The notes under the pieces are model-generated. The model was not told the origin of the DNA. It saw nothing but the letters and a program-made list of their open reading frames with translations, and made no database searches. From NCBI RefSeq assembly GCF_027484945.1, contig NZ_JAIXRZ010000060.1, forward strand, positions 1 through 44,543: DNA of 44,543 nt, written 5' to 3'. Source of the stretch: Flavobacterium sp. (GTDB lineage Bacteria > Bacteroidota > Bacteroidia > Flavobacteriales > Flavobacteriaceae). Both the position numbers and the translations under genes were made by a program. Each line of letters begins with the position of its first letter. Position 1 is the stretch's first letter. Shown piece after piece: positions 8,048 through 16,570 of the stretch.

Positions 8048-9187
8048 TTACCCCAAAAACCGATGCCACAATGCTTTTAAAAATAAGCGCTTGGGACAAC
8101 GTAAGATTATAGTCAAATCTTCTAAAAGCGTCGATTCTTCATCTAAAAATTTAAAAATTGGCGCGACTTTTCCTTTTCGAAACATACGGGCAAAAATCGA
8201 ACTTCCTACTTCGTTTTTATGAAATAAAATATCGATTAATAGTAAATCATATAGCCAAAAACGATTGATCCGATGAAATTTACGCATATCGCTATTTTGG
8301 GTTAAAAATTGGGCCAACGATTGGGATTTTTTCACCGCGTTTTTAAAAGTATACCCGGTACTCGCTTTTGTCCAACCGCCTGCTGAACCGATATGTAAAA
8401 TCCGTTCGGTATTGTGTTTCCAAAAGGGGCAACAGGTCATTGGGATATTGCCTTGTTCGGTTTCGGTAATCGTGTAATCGGTTACACCGAGACGATCTAA
8501 ATACGCTTTAATTTCATTTTCATACACCTCGCGTTGGAGTAAGTTGGCAGAAAACAGCGTAAATTCTACCAAAGCCTCTTTTTCAGCGATGGGTAAAACA
8601 TACATAAATCGGGTATTGGCATTTTGTGGAACTGAAAAATCCATGAAAGTAACGCAGTCGGGCGTGAATACCGGAGAGGTTGTTTTTACCATCCATCCTA
8701 CAAAATGTTGATGTACTAGAGGAAATTTTTTTTGCGCAAGTACTGCCTCGGGAGTAAATATCGAATTGATGACATAATTGGAAGTATAATTTCCTGTTTC
8801 TGTAGTCACGACACATTGGTTGTTCAATTCATGATAACGAATTACTTTTTCCTGAATAAACTTGATGTTGGGATACGTTTGTATTTCCTCCATTACCGAT
8901 TGATAAAAATCCAACCCTCGAATCATGCGGTAGGAATAAGGCGCTAAGTTAAATCGGCGTTCAAATTGCGCATCTGCAAACAAAGCGGTATTCCAAGATT
9001 GCTTTTGTATTGATGCAAACCATCCTTCAGAATCCCAAAAGCACCAGGTGCGATCGTTAGTTTTTTTGGCATCAGCGTCCAACAACAAAATGCGTTTGTC
9101 TTGATAAAACGGATTTTGAACCATTTCACGAACAGTTAATAATGCCGCGAGTCCGGTGCCGGTAAAAATGTAATCGTAATGCAACAT
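8048..9187 (-). CDS. crtY: Lycopene beta-cyclase
   Basis: FAD/NAD(P)-dependent cyclase of 379 residues that closes both ends of lycopene into beta-ionone rings, giving beta-carotene, precursor of the zeaxanthin-type pigments of yellow flavobacteria. Visible are the N-terminal dinucleotide-binding glycines (TGTGLAALL, 9-17), the CrtY signature NDRTWCFW (44-51), and the GGWTKASTGYTF motif in the C-terminal half. No other carotenoid gene is present; crtB, crtI and crtZ must lie elsewhere. It is translationally coupled to the outer-membrane protein gene upstream: stop and start overlap as TAATG at 9187. Confidence 0.95.
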   Translation of the reverse strand: MLHYDYIFTGTGLAALLTVREMVQNPFYQDKRILLLDADAKKTNDRTWCFWDSEGWFASIQKQSWNTALFADAQFERRFNLAPYSYRMIRGLDFYQSVMEEIQTYPNIKFIQEKVIRYHELNNQCVVTTETGNYTSNYVINSIFTPEAVLAQKKFPLVHQHFVGWMVKTTSPVFTPDCVTFMDFSVPQNANTRFMYVLPIAEKEALVEFTLFSANLLQREVYENEIKAYLDRLGVTDYTITETEQGNIPMTCCPFWKHNTERILHIGSAGGWTKASTGYTFKNAVKKSQSLAQFLTQNSDMRKFHRINRFWLYDLLLIDILFHKNEVGSSIFARMFRKGKVAPIFKFLDEESTLLEDLTIILRCPKRLFLKALWHRFLG

Positions 9188-9918
9188 TAGATTCGAAAGG
9201 ATATACCGAAAGCCAAATAAAAGTCGGCTGTCTCACCGGCAATTCGCTTTCCTGCAGACAAATCTAACATAAAATCGTTGGAAATCAAATAGGTGAAACC
9301 ACCATCGATACTGTGATTAGGTTTCTCGTTTTGTGGGAAAAACCCAAAAATTTCCCCATAAAAGCCTAAGTCTTGCGTTAGGCTATATCCCAAAGTTAGT
9401 GTATAAAGACCGGAAGGCTTGCCATCAAACGGACTCCAATTGGCACCAACATTGTACCCTAGATTTAATCCGTCCATTAGGGTATTTTGAAGTGTAAACC
9501 TAAAATTTGGGGCATAGTAATTCCCCTTGTAATCTGGAGAAGCCCAATCGGGAATTGCCAGATGTGCAATTAAAGATGTTTTTGGGCGCCCTTTCTTTTC
9601 CTCACAAAAATTAACTTTTGCACCGAGTTGAATGGGCTGAATACCCGCTAATTTTTCACCCCCAACTACATCACTATTCCATTCGGTAATCATTCGTAGT
9701 TCCCAGGATTTCGCTATTCCATATTTCCACAATGAGGAGGGCAACGAATAGGTTTTTAGATCGTCGTCTTTTTTAAAACTAAAACCCGATTCTAATTGAA
9801 ATCGTCCTTTTGGAACGGTAAATGAAGTTTCCGTTTGATCGGGGCGGTCACATTGGATTGGTGACTGCCCTAAACAGTTTAGACTTATAAATAAAAGAAA
9901 GACAAATATATTTTTCAA
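9187..9918 (-). CDS. Outer-membrane beta-barrel protein (transporter-like, MetA-pathway phenol-degradation family)
   Basis: Exported protein of 243 residues with a signal peptide (MKNIFVFLLFISLNCLGQ). After it comes CDRPDQTETSFTVPKGRFQLESGF, the usual opening of the phenol MetA-type outer-membrane family. Alternating hydrophobic residues continue to a terminal FYLAFGISFRI strand, a typical barrel closing signal ending in an aromatic/aliphatic residue. No substrate can be read from the sequence. It is coupled to crtY (TAATG overlap) and divergent from the DtxR-type regulator at 9992; a palindrome at 9924-9943 overlaps its likely -7 box TAGATTTG, so it is probably metal-regulated. Confidence 0.8.
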   Translation of the reverse strand: MKNIFVFLLFISLNCLGQSPIQCDRPDQTETSFTVPKGRFQLESGFSFKKDDDLKTYSLPSSLWKYGIAKSWELRMITEWNSDVVGGEKLAGIQPIQLGAKVNFCEEKKGRPKTSLIAHLAIPDWASPDYKGNYYAPNFRFTLQNTLMDGLNLGYNVGANWSPFDGKPSGLYTLTLGYSLTQDLGFYGEIFGFFPQNEKPNHSIDGGFTYLISNDFMLDLSAGKRIAGETADFYLAFGISFRI

Positions 9919-9923
9919 ATTAA

Positions 9924-9943
9924 TTTTTAGACAAATCTAAAAA
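9924..9943. promoter_or_regulatory. Palindromic operator candidate for the DtxR/MntR-type regulator (site 1)
   Basis: Perfect inverted repeat TTTTTAGACAAATCTAAAAA (8+4+8) in the divergent promoter between the barrel protein gene (start 9918, minus) and the regulator gene (start 9992, plus). On the minus strand it contains TAGATTTG, a perfect Bacteroidetes -7 box, so a bound repressor would block that promoter. Related sequences lie at 13771-13793 and 16491-16512. Confidence 0.6.
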
Positions 9944-9948
9944 AATAT

Positions 9949-9976
9949 TTTGATTATAAAAAATTTTATATTTTTG
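9949..9976 (+). promoter_or_regulatory. Bacteroidetes-type promoter of the DtxR-ZIP operon
   Basis: TTTG at 9949-9952 and a TATTTTTG -7 box at 9969-9976, with a 16 bp spacer. The start codon follows at 9992, giving a very short leader. The -33 element lies just to the right of operator site 1. Confidence 0.5.
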
Positions 9977-9991
9977 AAACAAAAAAAACTA

Positions 9992-10651
9992 ATGTCTCCT
10001 TCGGAAGAAAATTATATTAAAGTAATTTATCATTTGTCTCAAGTGACTCCTATGGGTGTTTCAACAAATGCAATTGCGACCACTCTCGAAACCAAGGCAT
10101 CTTCGGTAACGGATATGCTCAAAAAGTTGGCCGAAAAAAAATGGGTTAATTATCAAAAATACCAAGGGGTTACCCTTACGGATTCGGGCAATCAAAAAGC
10201 CAAAATGATTATTCGTAAACATCGTTTGTGGGAAGTTTTTTTGGTTGAAAAACTAGATTTTTCTTGGGATGAGGTCCACGAAATTGCCGATGAATTAGAG
10301 CATATCCAGTCTGACACTTTAGTTAGCCGATTGGATAAATATTTAGGTTTTCCTTCGTTTGACCCCCACGGAGATCCTATACCCAATGCAAATGGAGAAA
10401 TTGCAAAACAAGAACGTTTATTGTTGTCGCACGCTGTCATAAATCAAGTGTATCGCTTTATTGGAGTGTGCGATTCATCCACTCAATTTTTGCAATTTTT
10501 GGATAAACAGCAAATTGCTTTGGGCGATGAAATAACAATAGTTGATCAAGAACCTTTTGATCATTCAATGACTGTTCGAATTAATGCCAAAGAATTAGTG
10601 CTTTCGCAAAAAATAGCCGATAACCTTTATGTTTTGAATTATGTTAGATAG
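9992..10651 (+). CDS. DtxR/MntR-family metal-dependent transcriptional regulator
   Basis: Repressor of 219 residues. The N-terminal winged helix (MSPSEENYIKVIYHLSQ, then SVTDMLKKLAEKKWV) is followed by the dimerisation and metal-binding helices (HRLWEVFLVEKLDFSWDEVHEIADELEHI) and a C-terminal SH3/FeoA-like domain from about residue 145. Metal ligands typical of the family (Glu and His in the helix around HRLWE and DELEH) are present. The frame is open from 9950, but the ATG at 9992 gives the normal N-terminus and follows a -7 box. It overlaps the ZIP transporter gene by 11 bp. Fe or Mn is the likely co-repressor; which one cannot be decided from sequence. Confidence 0.92.
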   Translation: MSPSEENYIKVIYHLSQVTPMGVSTNAIATTLETKASSVTDMLKKLAEKKWVNYQKYQGVTLTDSGNQKAKMIIRKHRLWEVFLVEKLDFSWDEVHEIADELEHIQSDTLVSRLDKYLGFPSFDPHGDPIPNANGEIAKQERLLLSHAVINQVYRFIGVCDSSTQFLQFLDKQQIALGDEITIVDQEPFDHSMTVRINAKELVLSQKIADNLYVLNYVR

Positions 10652-11459
10652 TGTACTTCATTTTTTTGAACAAATTGACCCCGTTTTAGCCGCTTTGTTG
10701 GCTACTATGTTTACCTGGGGATTAACTGCCTTTGGGGCTTCATTTGTTTTCTTTTTTAAGTCAATGAATCGGGTAGTTTTAGATGGGATGTTGGGTTTTA
10801 CCGGAGGGGTTATGGTAGCTGCAAGTTTTTGGAGTTTGCTAGCTCCTGCAATCGAAATGAGTGAGGGCGATGGATTTATCAAAGTGATTCCTGCAGCACT
10901 TGGCTTTTTACTGGGTGCCTTTTTCATTTTTGGGTTAGACAAAGTGCTACCGCATTTACACCTTAATTTTAAAGAAACCGAAGGGATCAAATCGCCATGG
11001 CAACGTACTACATTATTGGTTTTGGCAATTACTTTACACAATATTCCTGAAGGTTTAGCAGTAGGCGTTTTATTTGGCGGAGTAGCCGCTGGTATTCCTG
11101 AAGCATCGATTGCTGGGGCCGTTACTTTGGCTATTGGAATAGGAATTCAAAATTTTCCAGAGGGTATTGCTGTTTCTATGCCGCTTCGTCGTATGGGGAT
11201 GAGCCGTTGGAAAAGTTTTATGTATGGACAATCCTCAGCTTTGGTAGAGCCCATAGCAGGAGTTTTGGGCGCAGTAGCGGTTACATTTTTCACCCCAATA
11301 TTACCCTATGCCTTGGCATTTGCTGCTGGCGCGATGATCTTTGTGGTGGTTGAAGAAGTAATTCCCGAAACCCAACAAGATAAAAATACCGATATTGCTA
11401 CTTTGGGTTTTATTGGTGGTTTTATTGTCATGATGATGCTCGATGTAGCTTTAGGATAA
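10641..11459 (+). CDS. ZIP-family divalent metal transporter (GufA type)
   Basis: Inner-membrane metal importer of 272 residues with about eight membrane segments. The two metal-site helices carry H133-N-I-P-E-G138 and Q170-N-F-P-E-G175; the Gln/Asn pair in the second helix is usual for the GufA subgroup. A short histidine stretch (LPHLHLNF, about 103-110) lies in the loop before them. It starts inside the regulator gene (11 bp overlap), so the two are cotranscribed and the transporter is almost certainly a target of that regulator. Substrate (Zn, Mn or Fe) is not determinable by eye. Confidence 0.92.
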   Translation: MLDSVLHFFEQIDPVLAALLATMFTWGLTAFGASFVFFFKSMNRVVLDGMLGFTGGVMVAASFWSLLAPAIEMSEGDGFIKVIPAALGFLLGAFFIFGLDKVLPHLHLNFKETEGIKSPWQRTTLLVLAITLHNIPEGLAVGVLFGGVAAGIPEASIAGAVTLAIGIGIQNFPEGIAVSMPLRRMGMSRWKSFMYGQSSALVEPIAGVLGAVAVTFFTPILPYALAFAAGAMIFVVVEEVIPETQQDKNTDIATLGFIGGFIVMMMLDVALG

Positions 11460-11461
11460 AT

Positions 11462-11492
11462 AAAAAAAGGCAGCGATTCAGCTGCCTTTTTT
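11462..11492. terminator. Bidirectional terminator between ZIP and TonB-receptor genes
   Basis: A run of A, a perfect stem GGCAGC (11469-11474) / GCTGCC (11481-11486), loop GATTCA, and a run of T. The convergent genes end at 11459 and 11505, so it serves both. Confidence 0.93.
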
Positions 11493-11504
11493 ATGAATAG
11501 GGAA

Positions 11505-13733
11505 TTAAAATTTTGCCCCAATCGAAACGTAAAAACTCTGTCCTTCTCCAGGAAGTAAACCGGGACCAGGATAGCCCCCAGCACGGCGAGTAGCATATTT
11601 TTCATCGGTAAGGTTGTTAATTCCCCCACGAAGGTTGTAATTTTTAAAACGATATTCCATTCCAAAGTCGATTACTTTGTATCCGCCAATTCTACCATTG
11701 ACTCCATTAGCTGTGGGTGTTACGGTATTTTGTGCATCGGTATATACAGCCCCGTTTTGACGTTGTTGTGCACTGATAGAGATTTTTTTGTACTCCCAAC
11801 TGATTCCAAAGTTGTGAATGAATTCGGGCGCATTTTCTACCCGTTTTCCAGCTAGATTGGTGGTGGTAATTGTTACATTGGGAGCCGAACCGCTTACACT
11901 CGTTACCGCAAAATCATCATAGCGCGCGCTGATGAAGGCGCTGCTGGCAAAGGTTTTTAATTTACCCCATGTTTTTGGCGCTCCAAACACATCAAACCAA
12001 CTGACATCTCCATACAGTTCGGCCCCTTTGTGGATGCTTTTACCCAAGTTGGTACGGAATGCAAAAGCCACTTGTGTAGGGTCGTCGTTGATAAAGCGAT
12101 TTAAGGTACCAATACGGTTATTGTATACCATATAGAAGTAAGAAACATCAAAATTAATCCAATTTTTATACGTGCCGCGGTAGCCTAAATCGATGGTATA
12201 TCCGTTGGCATCTTGAAGATTAGGGTCGATAACATCGGTCGTAGCCGGAGGCGTTTGATCGGAGAACAATACCGGACGGTACGCTTGGGAAATATTGGCA
12301 TAAACATTAGTGGTACCGATTCGGTATTCCGTTCCTAAACCTAATAGGAGTTGAGTACGGTTTAACTCTTGGTTGGGCATCAATACATCATTACCGCTCA
12401 CACGATTGAATAAACCTGAACCTACCGATTCAATGATTTCTAAACGCGCGCCAGGCGTTACGGTCCAATCGGGAGTGATTTGGAACATATTTTCTGCAAA
12501 AAGGGCGATATTACGTGTGGTAAAGTCCAAACTTCTCGGATAACCATCGCTTACGGTGAGGTCAAAATCGCTACCGTTGGTTCCTATTCCGCGTTGTCTG
12601 CGGTTGGTGTCGGCTTGATACATACGGAAACCAAATACTAAATGATGTTGACTTTTCCCAAGGGAATAGTTCCAAAGCGAACGGTTTTCTAAGCCGAAAT
12701 TCACATAACGATCACGGTCCACTTGTCGGTTGGCATAGGCTAAAGTTATCGGATTGATTGCATCTACTACATTGGGAGCGGCGGTGAATCCCACACTATT
12801 GCGCTCGCCATAGAGTCCGAATAATTTGAAATCGGTCGTGATTTTTGGACTCCAACGTCCTGTAATAGTAATAGAAGCCAAGTTCCAGGGCGTACCCATC
12901 CAGTTGCGATCGCGTAACGATTGACGGTGATCGGCCGCAAATTGTACATCGGTTAAACCACCGGGTTGCTGCAGTTTATAGTCCATCGTAGTAAATTCCA
13001 CTTGTGCTTTCCAGTGCGGTGCAAATTTGTAGCCTAAGTTGACAAACGAGTTGCGGATTTGATACCCTGTATTATCGCGCCATCCATCGGCTCTTCGGGC
13101 ATGGTGGTAGGCGTAATAGGTAAATTTCCCATGTTTTCCTCCGATGGCATTGAAGCTGCTTACCAAGCCAAAACTTCCAACGGTATTTTGAGTTTCGTAA
13201 CTGAATTTTTTCTCTGGGTTTTTTTTCAGTACATAATTCAGCAATCCTCCAAATTGGGGTCCAAATTGTAAAGAAGCGCCCCCGCGGATAAATTCAATTC
13301 GCTCAACAGCTTCCATTGGGGGATTGTAATATGCTTCAGGATATCCAAAAACGTCGGAAGAAATATCATATCCATTTTGACGCGTATTGAGTTCCCAGCT
13401 CCGGTTCGGACTCAATCCACGAACGGCTATATTGACTTGTATTCCTGATCCGTCGTTTTCCCAAACCGAAACACCAGCCATACGCGAAAAGAGTTCGCGG
13501 GCATTATTGTTGGTTCGATTAGCGTTGATTTCATTGAGACGTAAAACATCATTTTTCTTTCCCGAGTAGATGGTTTGCTGCTGTATGGTCGGCATACGAT
13601 CGGGGGTTTGTTCTTTGATAAAAATAATGACCTGGTCAAGCGTAACAGTGGCCGTATCTTTTTTAATTTCTTGGGCTTGTATAATCAAAGTTGAAACTAA
13701 AAATAGGGAACATATAGGCAGTAAAAGTCGCAT
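11505..13733 (-). CDS. TonB-dependent outer-membrane receptor, FecA type
   Basis: Receptor of 742 residues with a signal peptide (MRLLLPICSLFLVSTLIIQAQ), a plug domain (ARELFSRMAGVSVWENDG, then IQVNIAVRGLSPNRSWELN) and a 22-strand barrel ending in SFYVSIGAKF. The RQNGYDISSDVFGYPEAYYNPP stretch of the plug resembles the ferric dicitrate receptor FecA. The start at 13733 is preferred over the ATG at 13754 because it begins directly with the signal peptide. It lies beside feoB and the DtxR-type regulator, and a palindrome related to the regulator's operator lies 38-60 bp upstream. Ferric chelate import is likely; the exact ligand is unknown. Confidence 0.92.
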   Translation of the reverse strand: MRLLLPICSLFLVSTLIIQAQEIKKDTATVTLDQVIIFIKEQTPDRMPTIQQQTIYSGKKNDVLRLNEINANRTNNNARELFSRMAGVSVWENDGSGIQVNIAVRGLSPNRSWELNTRQNGYDISSDVFGYPEAYYNPPMEAVERIEFIRGGASLQFGPQFGGLLNYVLKKNPEKKFSYETQNTVGSFGLVSSFNAIGGKHGKFTYYAYHHARRADGWRDNTGYQIRNSFVNLGYKFAPHWKAQVEFTTMDYKLQQPGGLTDVQFAADHRQSLRDRNWMGTPWNLASITITGRWSPKITTDFKLFGLYGERNSVGFTAAPNVVDAINPITLAYANRQVDRDRYVNFGLENRSLWNYSLGKSQHHLVFGFRMYQADTNRRQRGIGTNGSDFDLTVSDGYPRSLDFTTRNIALFAENMFQITPDWTVTPGARLEIIESVGSGLFNRVSGNDVLMPNQELNRTQLLLGLGTEYRIGTTNVYANISQAYRPVLFSDQTPPATTDVIDPNLQDANGYTIDLGYRGTYKNWINFDVSYFYMVYNNRIGTLNRFINDDPTQVAFAFRTNLGKSIHKGAELYGDVSWFDVFGAPKTWGKLKTFASSAFISARYDDFAVTSVSGSAPNVTITTTNLAGKRVENAPEFIHNFGISWEYKKISISAQQRQNGAVYTDAQNTVTPTANGVNGRIGGYKVIDFGMEYRFKNYNLRGGINNLTDEKYATRRAGGYPGPGLLPGEGQSFYVSIGAKF

Positions 13734-13770
13734 GTTTTTGTAAAATTTCGGCAAAGATAAATCCTTATTC

Positions 13771-13793
13771 TTATTTAGACAAAGTTTAAATAA
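13771..13793. promoter_or_regulatory. Palindromic operator candidate upstream of the TonB receptor (site 2)
   Basis: Arms TTATTTAGAC and GTTTAAATAA separated by AAA, with one mismatch in 10 pairs. TTTAGACAAA is shared exactly with site 1 at 9924. On the minus strand it includes AAACTTTG, close to a -7 box, 40-60 bp upstream of the receptor start. Confidence 0.55.
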
Positions 13794-13887
13794 AAATAAT
13801 ATAAAAATTAATAATTGTTTAATTCTTCAAAGCGATTGCTTAAAAATAAGGGGTTCAATCGGCTTGAAATAGGGCGCTTAATTGCAA

Positions 13888-13960
13888 TAGGGGTTGTAGT
13901 GAAAATCCCGCAAAGCCGCTGTAAAAAGGCTGCGGAATTGCAACGCAAAACCCGACCCCG
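13888..13960 (+). repeat. REP-like hairpin element, copy C
   Basis: GGTTGTAGTGAAAATCCC, then an imperfect stem (CCGCAAAGCC / GGCTGCGG) around GCTGTAAAAA, then AATTGCAACGC and CCCGACCCC. It shares AGTGAAAATCC and CCCGACCCC exactly with the minus strand of copy B. It lies in the 281 bp gap between the TonB receptor start and the small Cys-rich gene. The open frames across it are not credible genes. Confidence 0.62.
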
Positions 13961-14014
13961 AGGAGTAAAGAATGTGTTTATAGCAAAAGGGTTACTCGGG
14001 GGATTGCCCAAAAA

Positions 14015-14143
14015 TTAACACCCGCAATTACCGTCGCCACAATTGGAATCGTTTTTTTTCTTTTTCCGCTTTTTAAAGCGTTCATAGAGGTAAGCCAAGG
14101 CAATGCCTAACGCGAGGTAGACTACTAGTTCTTGAAAAGCCAT
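14015..14143 (-). CDS. FeoB-associated Cys-rich small membrane protein (42 residues)
   Basis: A short gene starts 7 bp after the feoB stop. It encodes an N-terminal membrane helix (MAFQELVVYLALGIALAYLY), then a very basic stretch (ERFKKRKKKKND), then a C-terminal cysteine cluster CGDGNCGC. This layout of helix, Lys/Arg patch and CxxxxCxC tail is that of the small Cys-rich proteins found next to feoB in many Bacteroidetes. It probably sits in the inner membrane with the cysteines in the cytoplasm, as an accessory to ferrous iron uptake; the molecular role is not known. Spacing implies cotranscription with feoAB. Confidence 0.85.
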   Translation of the reverse strand: MAFQELVVYLALGIALAYLYERFKKRKKKKNDSNCGDGNCGC

Positions 14144-14149
14144 TGGGAT

Positions 14150-16255
14150 TTATTTTAAAAATTGAAAAGCAATTAAAGCCGTAACATACGCTACACCACT
14201 CATAAAAACCAACTGTATTAACGGCCATTTCCAGGAATTGGTTTCTTTTTTTACGATAGCTAAGGTACTCACACATTGCATCGCAAAGGCATAAAATAAA
14301 AGGAGTGAAATGCCACTTGCAAAGTTAAAAACAGGGGTGCCGTCGGCATGAATTTCGTGACGCATTTGTTCTTTAATCGTTGCTTCTTCCTCACTTTTAT
14401 TACCTACTTTATATATGGTTGCTAAAGTACCTACAAAAACTTCTCGTGCTGCAAACGAACTCACAATAGCCACGCCAATTTTCCAGTCATACCCTAACGG
14501 TTTAATTACGGGTTCGATTGATTTCCCGGCAAGGCCAATATAGGAATGCTCCAATTTATATTCTGCGATCCAGTTTGGAATTACCGCTGGGTTGATCGGT
14601 TGGGGAGCATTGTATACTTTTTGTTGAATAATTTTTTCAGCATTTTTAAATTCATCACCTGGTCCATGCGAGCCAAGGAACCAAAGGATAACCGATAAGG
14701 CTAAAATAATTTTTCCCGCTCCAAAAACGAACGACTTTGTTTTTTCGACCACATTGATTCCTACGTTTTTCAACATTGGAATTTTGTAGCTTGGCATTTC
14801 AATTACAAAATAGGATTTGGTTTGTATTTTTACTAATTTTTGAAGGATAAAGGCGCACAATAAAGCCATTCCAAATCCAAGAAGATACAATACCATTAAA
14901 GTAAGTCCTTGCAAACTTATAAATCCGAACACATGTTTTTCGGGGATAATTAACGCAATTAAAATCGCATACACCGGCAAGCGCGCCGAACATGTAATAA
15001 AAGGGGTTACCAAAATGGTAATGAGTCGTTCTTTCCAATTCTCAATATTTCGGGCGCTCATGATTGCAGGAATGGCACAAGCTGTCCCAGAAATTAAGGG
15101 AACTACGCTTTTTCCCGAGAGCCCAAATCGGCGCATGATTTTATCCATTAAAAACACTACCCGACTCATGTACCCACTTTCTTCTAGAACAGATATGAAA
15201 AGGAATAGAAAGGCAATTTGAGGGATAAAAATAAGAATACCACCTATCCCAGGAATGAGTCCTTCTGCAATTAAATTAGTGAGTTCGCCAGCCGGTAAAT
15301 GATTACCTGCATAAACCGATAATTGTGCAAATTTTTCATCAATAAAGTCCATCGGAACACTCGACCATTCAAAAATAGATTGAAAGATGGTAAAGAGTAC
15401 AACAAAGAAAATAAGATACCCAAAGATTTTGTGGGTGAGCACACGGTCTAATTTTGCTCGAATATCACTGGCTTTCGATTGGTCAATGGTTTGTCCTAAC
15501 TTTAAAGTGTCGTTGATAAATTGATAGCGCTTGATGGTTTCTTTTTGTTGGAGACGACGGAGTTCACTATGGGATTTCGTAAACGAACTTTTCATTTCAT
15601 TACGTTCCAAATTCAAGAAGTTAACATCTTGTGTAATTACTAACCACAATTTATATAGCAATTGATTAGGGAACGCTTTACGCAATTTATCAAAGTATTC
15701 GGGATCAATAGATGAAGCATTTAAACAAGGTTCGGTAGGTAAAGAACGGTAGTCTAGAATTAATTTCTTGATGAGTTCAATACCGGTATTTTTTCGCGAA
15801 CTGGTTAAGGCAATTTTTGTTTTTAGCTGTGTTTCCAGGTATGGAATATCCAAGGAAATACCTTTTAATTTCATGCGGTCACTCATATTAATCACCAAAA
15901 TTGTTGGGATTTCTAAGTCTTTAATTTGTGTGAACAAAAGTAAATTACGCTTTAAGTTTTCTACTTCAGTTACCACGACGACGACATCAGGAAAATTATC
16001 GTCTTTTCGATTTAATAATAATTCGATTACTACATTTTCATCAATCGAACTAGCATTTAGGCTATACGTACCTGGTAAATCAATAATTGTTGCTTTCGTT
16101 TGATTGTCGAGGCGGCAGACTCCCGTTTTTTTTTCGACGGTAATTCCAGGATAATTGCCTACTTGTTGTTTTAACCCGGTAAGTTGATTAAAAACTGAGG
16201 TTTTACCAGTATTTGGATTTCCAATGAGTGCGACTTTAATAGACTGTTCTGCCAT
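14150..16255 (-). CDS. feoB: Ferrous iron transporter FeoB
   Basis: Inner-membrane Fe(II) transporter of 701 residues. The N-terminal G domain has G1 GNPNTGKT (12-19), G3 DLPG (59-62) and G4 NMSD (123-126). The membrane part has the two gate regions with conserved cysteines (SGTACAIPAIMSARN and FITCSARLPVYAI) and a C-terminal helix region containing FAAREVFVGTLATIY. Length is usual for a Bacteroidetes FeoB. It follows feoA by 9 bp and is followed by the Cys-rich peptide gene. Expression is likely repressed by iron through the candidate operator before feoA. Confidence 0.97.
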   Translation of the reverse strand: MAEQSIKVALIGNPNTGKTSVFNQLTGLKQQVGNYPGITVEKKTGVCRLDNQTKATIIDLPGTYSLNASSIDENVVIELLLNRKDDNFPDVVVVVTEVENLKRNLLLFTQIKDLEIPTILVINMSDRMKLKGISLDIPYLETQLKTKIALTSSRKNTGIELIKKLILDYRSLPTEPCLNASSIDPEYFDKLRKAFPNQLLYKLWLVITQDVNFLNLERNEMKSSFTKSHSELRRLQQKETIKRYQFINDTLKLGQTIDQSKASDIRAKLDRVLTHKIFGYLIFFVVLFTIFQSIFEWSSVPMDFIDEKFAQLSVYAGNHLPAGELTNLIAEGLIPGIGGILIFIPQIAFLFLFISVLEESGYMSRVVFLMDKIMRRFGLSGKSVVPLISGTACAIPAIMSARNIENWKERLITILVTPFITCSARLPVYAILIALIIPEKHVFGFISLQGLTLMVLYLLGFGMALLCAFILQKLVKIQTKSYFVIEMPSYKIPMLKNVGINVVEKTKSFVFGAGKIILALSVILWFLGSHGPGDEFKNAEKIIQQKVYNAPQPINPAVIPNWIAEYKLEHSYIGLAGKSIEPVIKPLGYDWKIGVAIVSSFAAREVFVGTLATIYKVGNKSEEEATIKEQMRHEIHADGTPVFNFASGISLLLFYAFAMQCVSTLAIVKKETNSWKWPLIQLVFMSGVAYVTALIAFQFLK

Positions 16256-16264
16256 GTTGATGTA

Positions 16265-16489
16265 TTAAAGCGTCACTTCAATTTGTTGTGCAGTTTCAAT
16301 CCGAATTGCAACATGTGAATCATTGATATTAAAATAAAGTGGATCTCCTAAGGGTGCTACCTGAATTAACTCGGCTTTATTCCCAGGAAGACATCCCATC
16401 TCTAGTAATTTCAAAGGGATTTCCTCGGTGTTTATCTCGAGTATAGTGGCTTTTTGTCCAATTTTGAGTTCGGCCAACGCTATCTTCAC
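16265..16489 (-). CDS. feoA: Ferrous iron transport protein FeoA
   Basis: Small SH3-like cytoplasmic protein (74 residues) that assists FeoB. LKLLEMGCLPGNKAELIQVAPLGDPLYFNI matches the FeoA core in sections. The start codon in the sequence is GTG at 16489 (complement CAC); no in-frame ATG lies near, and the length fits the family. It lies 9 bp upstream of feoB. A TTTAGA-type element sits 2-23 bp upstream of the start. Confidence 0.93.
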   Translation of the reverse strand: MKIALAELKIGQKATILEINTEEIPLKLLEMGCLPGNKAELIQVAPLGDPLYFNINDSHVAIRIETAQQIEVTL

Positions 16490-16490
16490 T

Positions 16491-16512
16491 TTATTTAGAT
16501 TGAATTAAAATA
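16491..16512. promoter_or_regulatory. Degenerate operator-like element before feoA (site 3)
   Basis: Begins TTATTTAGA, identical over 9 bp to site 2 at 13771, and ends TTAAAATA. The inner symmetry is weak, so it may be a half-site or a diverged copy. It lies immediately upstream of the GTG start of feoA. Confidence 0.35.
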
Positions 16513-16570
16513 CAAAAGTAGTTAAATGACTGTGATTATAGATGTCAAAAGATAAATTTAAGATTTGTTT

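Noticed and set aside
13846..13990. A cobalamin or other riboswitch upstream of the TonB receptor
   Set aside because: The structured element is on the opposite strand sense to the receptor leader and matches the REP-like family instead. No B12-box-like sequence was seen.
13815..14018. Open frames on both strands in front of feoB's small partner gene
   Set aside because: They lie across a hairpin repeat element shared with three other intergenic sites and have no protein-like composition.
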